A DNA stretch of 6,243 nt from Pseudomonadota bacterium. Its GTDB lineage: Bacteria; Pseudomonadota; Gammaproteobacteria; Xanthomonadales; Xanthomonadaceae. Made by a program: the position numbers and the translations under genes. Numbering within the stretch: position 1 is the stretch's first letter; each line of letters starts with the position of its first letter. This document shows positions 1 through 5,356 of the stretch, piece by piece. The notes below the pieces were generated by a model. That model searched no databases and was not told the origin of the DNA. It was given only the letters and a program-made list of their open reading frames with translations. The DNA lies in NCBI GenBank assembly GCA_023453655.1, contig JAEXTE010000083.1:1-6243 (forward strand), read 5' to 3'.

Positions 1-206
1 CGCCCGAAAGCCGCCACGTGTGCGACCTCAACCGCCAGGACTGGTCGGTGCTGCTGCAGCTGCGGCCGGCGGCGGAACTGGCCGGACTGCGGGGCGGGTC
101 GGGGATGGTGCCTGCGCCGGGCGTGGCACCCACACCGGGCGCTGCCCCTGCATCGGCACCGGCGTTGGCACCGGTCGGCACGGCGGCGCCACCTGCCGAG
201 GAGTGA
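1..206 (+). CDS. 3' end of an unrecognised protein with a Pro/Ala-rich C-terminal tail (partial)
   Basis: The reading frame is open from the window edge to the TGA at 204-206, giving 67 visible residues; the start lies upstream. The visible part opens with a folded-looking stretch (ESRHVCDLNRQDWSVLLQL, then RPAAELAGLRGG). It ends in about 33 residues made almost entirely of Pro, Ala, Gly, Val and Thr and closes with PPAEE. Such a tail is typical of a disordered or surface-exposed C-terminus. I do not recognise the family. No membrane segment is visible in this part. A GTG at 18 could serve as a start, but the frame continues upstream of it and there is no convincing ribosome-binding site, so a truncated larger gene is more likely. 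It converges on the minus-strand DUF1244 gene with 30 bp between their stop codons. Confidence 0.55.
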   Translation, partial: PESRHVCDLNRQDWSVLLQLRPAAELAGLRGGSGMVPAPGVAPTPGAAPASAPALAPVGTAAPPAEE

Positions 207-215
207 GCGAACGAA

Positions 216-234
216 GCCTGCGGCGGTCGCAGGC
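216..234 (-). terminator. Hairpin between convergent genes, candidate terminator
   Basis: GCCTGCG (216-222) and CGCAGGC (228-234) form a perfect 7-bp stem with a 5-nt loop. It lies exactly between the stop of the upstream + strand gene (206) and the stop of the minus-strand DUF1244 gene (237-239). Read on the minus strand the stem is followed by TTCGTTCG, a weak T-enriched run, so it fits termination of DUF1244 best. It could also serve the + strand gene. There is no classical U-tract, so intrinsic activity is an inference from position and symmetry. Confidence 0.5.
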
Positions 235-236
235 CC

Positions 237-545
237 TCAGCCGTGTCGCTGGCGAGTCGCTTCGAACGCCGCCAGCTGCTCCGGCGTCGCCTCGCGCTGG
301 TGGCGCGCTTTCCACTGCGCGAACGGCTCGCCGTACAGGGCCTCGCGGGCCTGTTCGCGGTCCATGCCGATGCCGCGCTCCTGCGCTGCGTCCCGGTACC
401 AGTCGGCCAGGCAGTTCCGGCAGAAACCGGCCAGGATCATCAGGTCGATGTTCTGGACGTCCGGACGCCGCTGCAGCAGGTGCTCGCGCAGGCGGCGGAA
501 AACCGCGGCCTCGATATGGACGGTGTCGTCGTCGCTGGGGGACAT
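237..545 (-). CDS. DUF1244 family protein
   Basis: This 102-residue protein has the hallmark DUF1244 core, VQNIDLMILAGFCRNCLADW at about residues 30-49, with two Cys residues spaced C-R-N-C. The N-terminal half is predicted helical (AAVFRRLREHLLQRR). The C-terminal part (EALYGEPFAQWKARHQ) is also typical of the family. The length matches family members of about 95-105 residues. DUF1244 proteins are small, soluble, widespread in proteobacteria and without an assigned function. The CRNC pair could bind metal or be redox-active, but that is speculation. The ATG at 543-545 is preceded by a weak AAGAG-like ribosome-binding site. The gene is divergent from folD and convergent with the gene to its left, so it is probably transcribed alone. 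Confidence 0.88.
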   Translation of the reverse strand: MSPSDDDTVHIEAAVFRRLREHLLQRRPDVQNIDLMILAGFCRNCLADWYRDAAQERGIGMDREQAREALYGEPFAQWKARHQREATPEQLAAFEATRQRHG

Positions 546-553
546 GTGCGCTC

Positions 554-581
554 TTGGCTGTCAGGGAGGACGTGAGACAAT
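554..581 (+). promoter_or_regulatory. Candidate sigma70 promoter for folD
   Basis: TTGGCT (554-559) and GACAAT (576-581) are separated by 16 bp, each matching the consensus at 4 of 6 positions. Transcription would start near 588, leaving a leader of roughly 24 nt before the folD ATG at 612. The -10 overlaps the candidate -10 of the divergent DUF1244 promoter on the other strand. No strong Shine-Dalgarno sequence is visible before the folD start. The call rests on motif match and position only. Confidence 0.3.
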
Positions 582-606
582 ACGCGTTCCCGTTTCCGCC
601 CTCCAA
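577..606 (-). promoter_or_regulatory. Candidate sigma70 promoter for the DUF1244 gene
   Basis: On the minus strand, TTGGAG (606-601) and TATTGT (582-577) are separated by 18 bp and lie about 32 bp upstream of the DUF1244 ATG. The -10 matches the consensus at 4 of 6 positions and the -35 at only 3 of 6. The placement is sensible and this is the most AT-rich spot in the intergenic region, but the call is weak. Confidence 0.25.
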
Positions 607-611
607 GACGC

Positions 612-1484
612 ATGAGCGCACGCATCCTCGACGGCAAGCGCATCGCCGACTCCCTGCTCGACGAACTGCGCCAGCGCGTGGACGCGCGCGTGGCGGCGGG
701 GCTGCCGCGGCCGGGGCTGGCCGTGGTGCTTGTGGGCAGCGACCCGGCGTCGCAATCGTACGTGCGCAACAAGCGGCGCGCCGCGGAGAAGGTCGGCATC
801 CAGGCGTTCGACCACGACCTGCCGGCGGGCACCGGCGAGGCCGAGCTGCTGGCCCTGATCGACCGGCTCAATGCCGATCCGGCCGTGCACGGCATCCTGG
901 TGCAGCTGCCGCTGCCGGGCATTCCGGACGCGACCCACATGATCCACCGCATCGACCCGCGCAAGGACGTCGACGGCTTCCATCCCGAGAACGTCGGCCA
1001 CCTGGCGCTGCGCCAGTTCGGACTGCGTCCTTGCACGCCGCGCGGCATCACCACGCTGCTGGCCTATACCGACCGCCCGGTGCGCGGCCGCAGCGCCACC
1101 ATCGTCGGCGTGAGCAACCACGTCGGCCGGCCGATGGCGCTGGAGCTGCTGATCGCAGGCTGCACGGTCACCAGCTGCCACAAGTTCACCCCGCGCGATG
1201 AGCTGCAGCGGCACGTGGGCGAAGCCGACATCCTGGTGGTGGCGGTCGGGCGGCCGGACCTGATCCCGGGCGACTGGGTGAAGCCGGGCGCGGTGGTGAT
1301 CGACGTGGGCATCAACCGCCTCGACGACGGCCGCCTCACCGGTGACGTGGAGTTCGATGCCGCCGCGCGGCGTGCGAGCTGGATCACCCCGGTGCCGGGC
1401 GGCGTCGGCCCGATGACGGTGGCCACGCTGATGCAGAACACACTGGAAGCGGCTGAAGCGCTGGAGTCGCAGCGGGCGGGGTAG
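612..1484 (+). CDS. folD: FolD, bifunctional 5,10-methylene-THF dehydrogenase / 5,10-methenyl-THF cyclohydrolase
   Basis: This 290-residue cytosolic enzyme interconverts 5,10-methylene-THF and 10-formyl-THF through methenyl-THF, using NADP(H). It supplies one-carbon units for purines and formyl-Met-tRNA. The length equals that of the usual bacterial homodimeric enzyme. Visible signatures are the catalytic YxxxK motif (Y50, K54 in [14 protein letters not shown]), the LVQLPLP segment with Q98, and KDVDGFHP with D121. RPCTPRGI follows at 139-146, then the dinucleotide-binding GVSNHVGRP at 166-174 and the C-terminal [12 protein letters not shown] at 262-273. All expected active-site residues are present, so it should be functional. 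The frame begins [12 protein letters not shown], aligning with the E. coli N-terminus from memory, which supports the ATG at 612 despite the lack of a clear ribosome-binding site. It appears monocistronic: it is divergent from DUF1244 and followed by an inverted repeat and a long gap. Confidence 0.97.
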   Translation: MSARILDGKRIADSLLDELRQRVDARVAAGLPRPGLAVVLVGSDPASQSYVRNKRRAAEKVGIQAFDHDLPAGTGEAELLALIDRLNADPAVHGILVQLPLPGIPDATHMIHRIDPRKDVDGFHPENVGHLALRQFGLRPCTPRGITTLLAYTDRPVRGRSATIVGVSNHVGRPMALELLIAGCTVTSCHKFTPRDELQRHVGEADILVVAVGRPDLIPGDWVKPGAVVIDVGINRLDDGRLTGDVEFDAAARRASWITPVPGGVGPMTVATLMQNTLEAAEALESQRAG

Positions 1485-1516
1485 GGTTCGTGGCGACCTG
1501 AGGGCTCCCATCCCTG

Positions 1517-1540
1517 CCTTCCCCCGCAGGCGGGGAGGGG
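1517..1540. repeat. Inverted repeat / hairpin downstream of folD
   Basis: The left arm CCTTCCCCCGC (1517-1527) and right arm GCGGGGAGGGG (1530-1540) pair with a 2-nt centre, six contiguous G-C pairs at the base of the loop, two G-U wobbles and one mismatch. It lies 33 bp after the folD stop and has no T-tract. It could terminate folD or stabilise its 3' end. It also resembles the GC-rich dispersed inverted repeats that are common between genes in xanthomonads; that comparison is from memory. Confidence 0.5.
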
Positions 1541-1664
1541 ACGTGCGCGCCGGTCTTGTGGCGACGGTATCCCGGCTGCCTATCACGCTCCGGGGGCCTT
1601 TGACGCTTCCGGGTGCAATGACCGCTTTCTGGTGCCCGGGTCCGGCGGTCCTGGACGCTTGCGG

Positions 1665-1677
1665 ATGCGCTGCGCAT
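1665..1677. repeat. Perfect 13-bp palindrome ATGCGC-T-GCGCAT
   Basis: Two 6-bp arms surround a single central T, within the gap upstream of the oxidase operon. It could be a regulator-binding site or part of a dispersed repeat. A 6-bp arm in GC-rich DNA can also arise by chance, so no function is assigned. Confidence 0.35.
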
Positions 1678-1733
1678 GGATTCCGTCTCGCAGGGGCTTC
1701 ACGAGCCGCTGGGCAGACTGGGCCTTCCTGTGC

Positions 1734-2492
1734 ATGGGCCGCGCGTGGCGCGCGGTTCCCCGGAGGGTAGGGACCATCGAGCGTTATCGGCGTGCAAGCG
1801 GCCACAGGGCCTGCGCGGCAGGCATCGCGGTGCTCGCGGCCGGCTGCGCCGGGCCGCAGTCGGCACTGGATCCGGCTGGGCCGGCGGCCGGAGCGATCGC
1901 GGCCAGCTGGTGGCTCATGGCCGCCGGCGCGCTGCTCGCCTGGAGCGTCGTGCTGTTGCTCGCCGGGGTCGCCATGCGCGGTCGGCGCCGCCTGTCCCCC
2001 GCGAAGGGCGGCAAGCTGATCCTCGCCGGCGGCGTCGCGCTGCCCGCCACGCTGCTGCTGGCGCTGCTGGTCTACGGCACCCTCGCCAGCGACCGCATCA
2101 CCGGCGAACGCGCCCAGGTGGGGCAGGTGGTACAGGTCACCGCGCGCCAGTGGGAATGGGAATTCGCCTACCTGGACGCCGATGGAGAGGTCGTCGCGCG
2201 CTCGTTCGACGAGCTGGCGATGCCGCTGGACACGATGGTGGAGTTCCATGTGGGCAGCGAGGACGTGATCCACAGCTTCTGGATCCCGCGCCTGGGCGGC
2301 AAGATCGACGCCATCCCCGGACGCGTCAACGTGCTGCGCCTGCGTGCCGAACGCGCCGGCCCGATCCGCGGGCAGTGCGCCGAGTTCTGCGGACTCGACC
2401 ACGCACTGATGGCATTCGACGTGGTGGTGCTTGCACCGGACGCGTTCGCGGGCTGGCTCGACGGAAACGCCGTCGACGGGAGGGTGCGATGA
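1734..2492 (+). CDS. coxB: Cytochrome c oxidase subunit II (CuA subunit), lipoprotein-like
   Basis: Subunit II receives electrons from cytochrome c at its CuA centre on the periplasmic side and passes them to heme a of subunit I. From the ATG at 1734 the protein has 252 residues. It shows a signal-like stretch with lipobox VLAAGC (Cys38), followed by the typical GPQSALDPAGP, then two membrane helices (about 59-81 and 95-116) and a soluble cupredoxin domain. CuA ligands are complete: H180 in DVIHSFWIPRLGGK, then C215, E217, C219, H223 and M226 in CAEFCGLDHALM. The aromatic segment QWEWEFAY, used for electron entry, is present. No cytochrome c domain is fused. The start is uncertain: 1734 is the nearest upstream canonical codon, but it has no ribosome-binding site and gives an overlong n-region. 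An ATC at 1776 has an ideal one and would give a 238-residue precursor with its lipobox Cys at 24. The stop overlaps the coxA start (ATGA). Confidence 0.93.
   Translation: MGRAWRAVPRRVGTIERYRRASGHRACAAGIAVLAAGCAGPQSALDPAGPAAGAIAASWWLMAAGALLAWSVVLLLAGVAMRGRRRLSPAKGGKLILAGGVALPATLLLALLVYGTLASDRITGERAQVGQVVQVTARQWEWEFAYLDADGEVVARSFDELAMPLDTMVEFHVGSEDVIHSFWIPRLGGKIDAIPGRVNVLRLRAERAGPIRGQCAEFCGLDHALMAFDVVVLAPDAFAGWLDGNAVDGRVR
1739..1755 (+). promoter_or_regulatory. GC-only leader hairpin just upstream of the coxB ribosome-binding site
   Basis: CCGCGCG (1739-1745) and CGCGCGG (1749-1755) form a perfect 7-bp all-G/C stem with a TGG loop. The stem ends 6 nt before the GGAGGG at 1762-1767. In mRNA this would be a very stable structure right before the ribosome-binding site. 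If translation began at the ATG at 1734 it would instead lie inside the coding region. A role in translation control or mRNA stability is an inference. Confidence 0.4.
1762..1767 (+). promoter_or_regulatory. Strong Shine-Dalgarno sequence without a canonical start codon at normal spacing
   Basis: GGAGGG at 1762-1767 is followed after 8 nt by the in-frame ATC at 1776-1778 of subunit II. No ATG, GTG or TTG occurs in that frame at a suitable distance. It is the best ribosome-binding site in the area and bears on the choice of the coxB start. Confidence 0.45.
2478..2484 (+). promoter_or_regulatory. Shine-Dalgarno sequence for coxA
   Basis: GGGAGGG lies 4 nt before the ATG at 2489, within the last codons of coxB. 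It fixes the coxA start at the ATGA overlap and rules out the longer open frame that extends upstream through coxB. Confidence 0.7.
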
Positions 2493-5017
2493 GCGCGCCG
2501 GCGGCCCCGATCCCGGGCACCCACGCGCGCCGGCTCGCGGCGCTCGAGCGCATCTGGGCCAACGACGCCGGATGGCGCGGCCAGCTGACCGCGGTCAACC
2601 ACGGCACCATCGCGATGCGCTTCATCGTCACCGGCTTCGCCTTCATGCTGGTGGGCGGCCTGCTGTCGATGTTCATCCGCCTGCAGCTGGCCTGGTTCGA
2701 TGCCGAAGTGCTCGACCCGGAGCGCTACGCGCAGTTCGTGACCCTGCACGGGACGACGATGATGTTCCTGTTCGCGGTGCCGATCATGGAAGGCTTCGCG
2801 ATGTACCTGCTGCCGAAGATGCTCGGCGCGCGCGACCTGCCGTTCCCGCGGCTGAGCGCGTTCGGCTGGTGGTGCTACCTGTTCGGCGGGCTGTTCCTGT
2901 ACTCGAGCCTGCTGTTCGACGCGGCGCCCGACGGCGGCTGGTTCATGTACGTGCCGCTCACCGATGCCACCTTCTCGCCGGGCAAGGGGCCGGACTTCTG
3001 GCTGATCGGCGTCACCTTCTCCGAGATCGCGGCGGTGACGGCGGCGGTCGAGCTGATCGTGGCGATCCTGGTCACCCGCGCACCGGGCATGGACATCCGC
3101 CGCATGCCGCTGTTCGCCTGGGCGATCCTGGTGATGGCCTTCATGATCGCGCTCGGGTTCCCCCCGCTGATCCTGGCCAGCATCCTGCTGGAACTGCAGC
3201 GCGCCTTCGGCTTCGTGTTCTTCGACCCGGCGCTGGGTGGCGATCCGCTGCTGTGGCAGCACCTGTTCTGGCTGTTCGGCCATCCGGAGGTGTACATCAT
3301 CTTCCTGCCGGCGGCGGGCGTGGTGTCGATGATCGTGCCGACCTTCGCCCGGCGCCCCATCGTGGGCTACGCCTGGATCGTGCTGGCGCTGGTGTCCACG
3401 GGCTTCCTCAGCTTCGGACTGTGGGTGCACCACATGTTCGCGGTCGGCATCCCGCTGCTGGCGCTGGCCTTCTTCAGCGCCGCGTGCATGGCGGTGGCGA
3501 TCCCGACCTCGGTGCAGGTGTTGGCCTGGATCGCCACGCTGTGGGCCGGCCGGCCCTGGCTGCGGCTGCCGATGCTGCACATCCTCGGCTTCCTGGTGGT
3601 GTTCGTGCTGGGCGGGCTGACCGGGGTGATGCTGGCCTTCGTGCCGTTCGACTGGCAGGCCCACGACACGCATTTCGTGGTCGCGCACCTGCACTACGTG
3701 CTGATCGGCGGGCTGATGTTCCCGCTGTTCGCCGGGCTTTACTACTGGCTGCCGCTGGCGACCGGTCGCATGCCGTCCGAGAGCATCGGCCGCATGGCGT
3801 TCTGGCTGGTGATCGTCGGCTTCCACCTGACCTTCGTGCCGATGCACCTGACCGGCCTGCTCGGCATGCCACGCCGGGTCCATACCTATGCGCCGGAACT
3901 GGGGGTGGAATGGCTCAACCTGCTTTCGACCGCCGCCGGATTCGTGCTGGCGGTGGGGATCGTCGCGATCCTGGTCGACGCCGGCCTCTGCTTCGCCCAC
4001 GGCCGCCGCGCGCGCGCCAACCCGTGGCGGGCGGGCACGCTGGAATGGGCGCTGCCGTGGCCGGTGCCCAACTACAACTTCGCCTCCGCGCCCCGGGTCG
4101 ACGACGCCTGGCCGCTGTGGCGCGACCGCGGCCTGCGCGAGCGGGTGGCGCGCACGGACGGCCTGCTCGGCGATCCCGCGCGCGGCCGGCGCGAGTTGCT
4201 GGGCACCGGCATCGTGTCGGCGCGACCGGAACAGGTGGTGTTCCTGTCCGGTTCGTCGTGGCTGCCGCTGCTGTCGGCGCTGGCGATCACCGCGCTGCTG
4301 GCCTGCTTCATCGCCGGCTGGTACTGGCTGGCGGCCGCCTGCGTCGCGCCGCTGCTGGCGCTGTTCTGCACCTGGGCCTGGAGCACCGGCTGGCGCGGCG
4401 CGCCGGTGGAGGTGGACGCCGGCGACGGGCGGATGCTGCCGTCGCAGTACGCCAGCCGCAATGCGCCGGGCTGGTGGGCGGTGGTGGTGACGATGCTGAT
4501 CGTCGGCTCGCTGTTCGCCTCGCTGGTGTTCGCCTACTTCTACCTGTGGCTGGGCAGCGACGGCTGGCCGCCGCGCGGCATGGGCGAGGCCGCGCTGCGT
4601 GGCATGCACTGGTTCGCGCCGGGATTGCTGGCGGTGTCCTGGTTGGCCGGCGCGGTGGCATCGGCTGCACTGCGCGCCGGATTCCGGCGCCGTCGTCGCG
4701 TTGCGATCCCGGCCATCGTGGCGGCCGCGGCGGCGCTGGGATCCGTCCTGGTCCACCTGCCGCCGCTGGCCGATGCGCCGGGTCAGCCGCAGGCCCATGC
4801 CTATGCCTCGGTGGTGTGGACCCTGGCGGGTTTCTGCGCGCTGCACCTCGTGCTCGCCGCGGTGTTGTGCCTGCATGTGAGCGCGCGTATCGGCCACCGC
4901 CTGGTGGACGCGGCGCGGCCCCTCGAGTGGCGCGTCGCGCACGCCTTCCTGCGCTACGCGCTGGTGCAGGCGGCGATCGGCTGGGCGGTGATTCATCTGT
5001 TCCCGGTGCTGCAATGA
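2489..5017 (+). CDS. coxA: Cytochrome c oxidase subunit I fused to a subunit III-like domain
   Basis: This 842-residue inner-membrane protein is the catalytic core of an A-type heme-copper oxidase that reduces O2 to water. Residues about 30-500 are subunit I. Visible ligands are H87 (heme a, TLHGTTMMF), H265 and Y269 (CuB and cross-linked Tyr, GHPEVY), H314/H315 (CuB, WVHHMF), and H400 and H402 (heme a3 and heme a, VVAHLHYV). The D-channel entrance D116 and inner E267 are kept. The K-channel Lys is replaced by Gln343 (AIPTSVQVLAW against the usual PTGIKVFNW). Two D-channel Asn residues are replaced by M105 and S123. Residues about 585-842 hold roughly seven hydrophobic helices, the later ones resembling CoxIII (SLFASLVFAYFYLWL followed by WPP; HAYASVVWTLAGFCALHLVL). 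The conserved CoxIII Glu near that helix appears lost. Single-chain I+III oxidases are known; substrate and pumping remain inferred. It may relate to alternative oxidases such as rhizobial CoxN, but I cannot verify this. Confidence 0.93.
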   Translation: MSAPAAPIPGTHARRLAALERIWANDAGWRGQLTAVNHGTIAMRFIVTGFAFMLVGGLLSMFIRLQLAWFDAEVLDPERYAQFVTLHGTTMMFLFAVPIMEGFAMYLLPKMLGARDLPFPRLSAFGWWCYLFGGLFLYSSLLFDAAPDGGWFMYVPLTDATFSPGKGPDFWLIGVTFSEIAAVTAAVELIVAILVTRAPGMDIRRMPLFAWAILVMAFMIALGFPPLILASILLELQRAFGFVFFDPALGGDPLLWQHLFWLFGHPEVYIIFLPAAGVVSMIVPTFARRPIVGYAWIVLALVSTGFLSFGLWVHHMFAVGIPLLALAFFSAACMAVAIPTSVQVLAWIATLWAGRPWLRLPMLHILGFLVVFVLGGLTGVMLAFVPFDWQAHDTHFVVAHLHYVLIGGLMFPLFAGLYYWLPLATGRMPSESIGRMAFWLVIVGFHLTFVPMHLTGLLGMPRRVHTYAPELGVEWLNLLSTAAGFVLAVGIVAILVDAGLCFAHGRRARANPWRAGTLEWALPWPVPNYNFASAPRVDDAWPLWRDRGLRERVARTDGLLGDPARGRRELLGTGIVSARPEQVVFLSGSSWLPLLSALAITALLACFIAGWYWLAAACVAPLLALFCTWAWSTGWRGAPVEVDAGDGRMLPSQYASRNAPGWWAVVVTMLIVGSLFASLVFAYFYLWLGSDGWPPRGMGEAALRGMHWFAPGLLAVSWLAGAVASAALRAGFRRRRRVAIPAIVAAAAALGSVLVHLPPLADAPGQPQAHAYASVVWTLAGFCALHLVLAAVLCLHVSARIGHRLVDAARPLEWRVAHAFLRYALVQAAIGWAVIHLFPVLQ

Positions 5018-5349
5018 ACGGCGCGCGACGTCCCCGCCGCCTGAGCTGGATCGCCAGCCCCTTCCTGGTCTGGGGGCTGCACTTCTTCGCGGTCTATTCG
5101 CTGCAGGGGCTGGCCTGCGGTCGGGGCTGGCCGGCGCCGGCGGCGTGGATCGCGATCGCCCTGGCGACGCTGCCGGCCTTCGCTGCGGTGGCCTGGATCG
5201 GACTGCGCGCCAGGCGGAGCGCCGCCGCGCCCGAGAGCAGCGACGACAGGCGCTTCGCGGCACGACTGGTCGCGATGCTGTCGCTGCTGTCGCTGCTGGC
5301 GATGGCGTTCACCACCATCCCCGTGCTGCTGCTGCAGCCCTGCGAGTGA
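5014..5349 (+). CDS. Small three-helix membrane protein of the oxidase operon
   Basis: The ATG at 5014 overlaps the coxA stop (ATGA) and has no ribosome-binding site of its own, which indicates translational coupling. The 111-residue product has a basic N-terminus (MNGARRPRRL) and three predicted membrane helices at about 13-32, 44-64 and 86-107. The first carries a notable pattern, SPFLVWGLHFFAVYSLQGLA followed by CG, with a His, a Tyr and a Cys on or near the helix. The second Cys is at 110, beside the C-terminus (LLLQPCE). I do not recognise a named family. Position and coupling suggest an accessory subunit or assembly factor of this oxidase, possibly standing in for subunit IV or a missing part of subunit III. 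That role is inferred from context only. Confidence 0.8.
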   Translation: MNGARRPRRLSWIASPFLVWGLHFFAVYSLQGLACGRGWPAPAAWIAIALATLPAFAAVAWIGLRARRSAAAPESSDDRRFAARLVAMLSLLSLLAMAFTTIPVLLLQPCE

Positions 5350-5356
5350 AGCGGCC

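Larger units (their letters stand above)
1485..1733. other. Intergenic region between folD and the oxidase operon
   Basis: This stretch, continuing to about 1775 if the later coxB start is right, holds no convincing gene. It contains an inverted repeat at 1517-1540 and a 13-bp palindrome at 1665-1677. A near-perfect -35 (TTGACG, 1600-1605) has no acceptable -10 at 16-18 bp. TATCAC at 1581-1586 resembles a -10 but its nearest -35 candidate (TTGTGG, 1556-1561) is 19 bp away. The oxidase promoter is probably here but I cannot place it. Confidence 0.6.

Noticed and set aside
87..206. Pro/Ala tail of the first gene as a tandem DNA repeat
   Set aside because: The protein is repetitive in composition (PAPG, PTPG, PASAP) but the DNA units are too irregular to call a true tandem repeat.
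20..1201. Long + strand frame overlapping the first genes
   Set aside because: It is Arg/Gly/Ala-rich and overlaps folD in another frame; folD carries the full family signature.
1632..1733. Longer N-terminus of coxB from GTG 1632 or ATG 1665
   Set aside because: These residues have no ribosome-binding site and no family similarity, and they would put 60-70 residues before the lipobox, too long for a signal peptide.
561..2402. Long minus-strand open frame of 613 codons across folD and coxB
   Set aside because: It is antisense to two well-supported genes. Its translation is low-complexity (runs of R, A, Q, H, D) with no recognisable domain, as expected for the complement of GC-rich coding DNA.
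1676..2488. Upstream extension of the coxA frame through coxB
   Set aside because: The coxB frame has the complete CuA site here. The extension is Arg/Gly-rich, and a good ribosome-binding site fixes the coxA start at 2489.
2489..5017. Fused subunit I as a nitric oxide reductase
   Set aside because: The cross-linked Tyr in HPEVY, the D-channel Asp and Glu, and an operon partner with an intact CuA site fit an oxygen-reducing A-type oxidase better.
2168..5263. Minus-strand open frame of 1031 codons opposite the oxidase genes
   Set aside because: It is a shadow of coxA. The product is rich in Arg, Gln and His with no fold signature, while the + strand carries all oxidase motifs.
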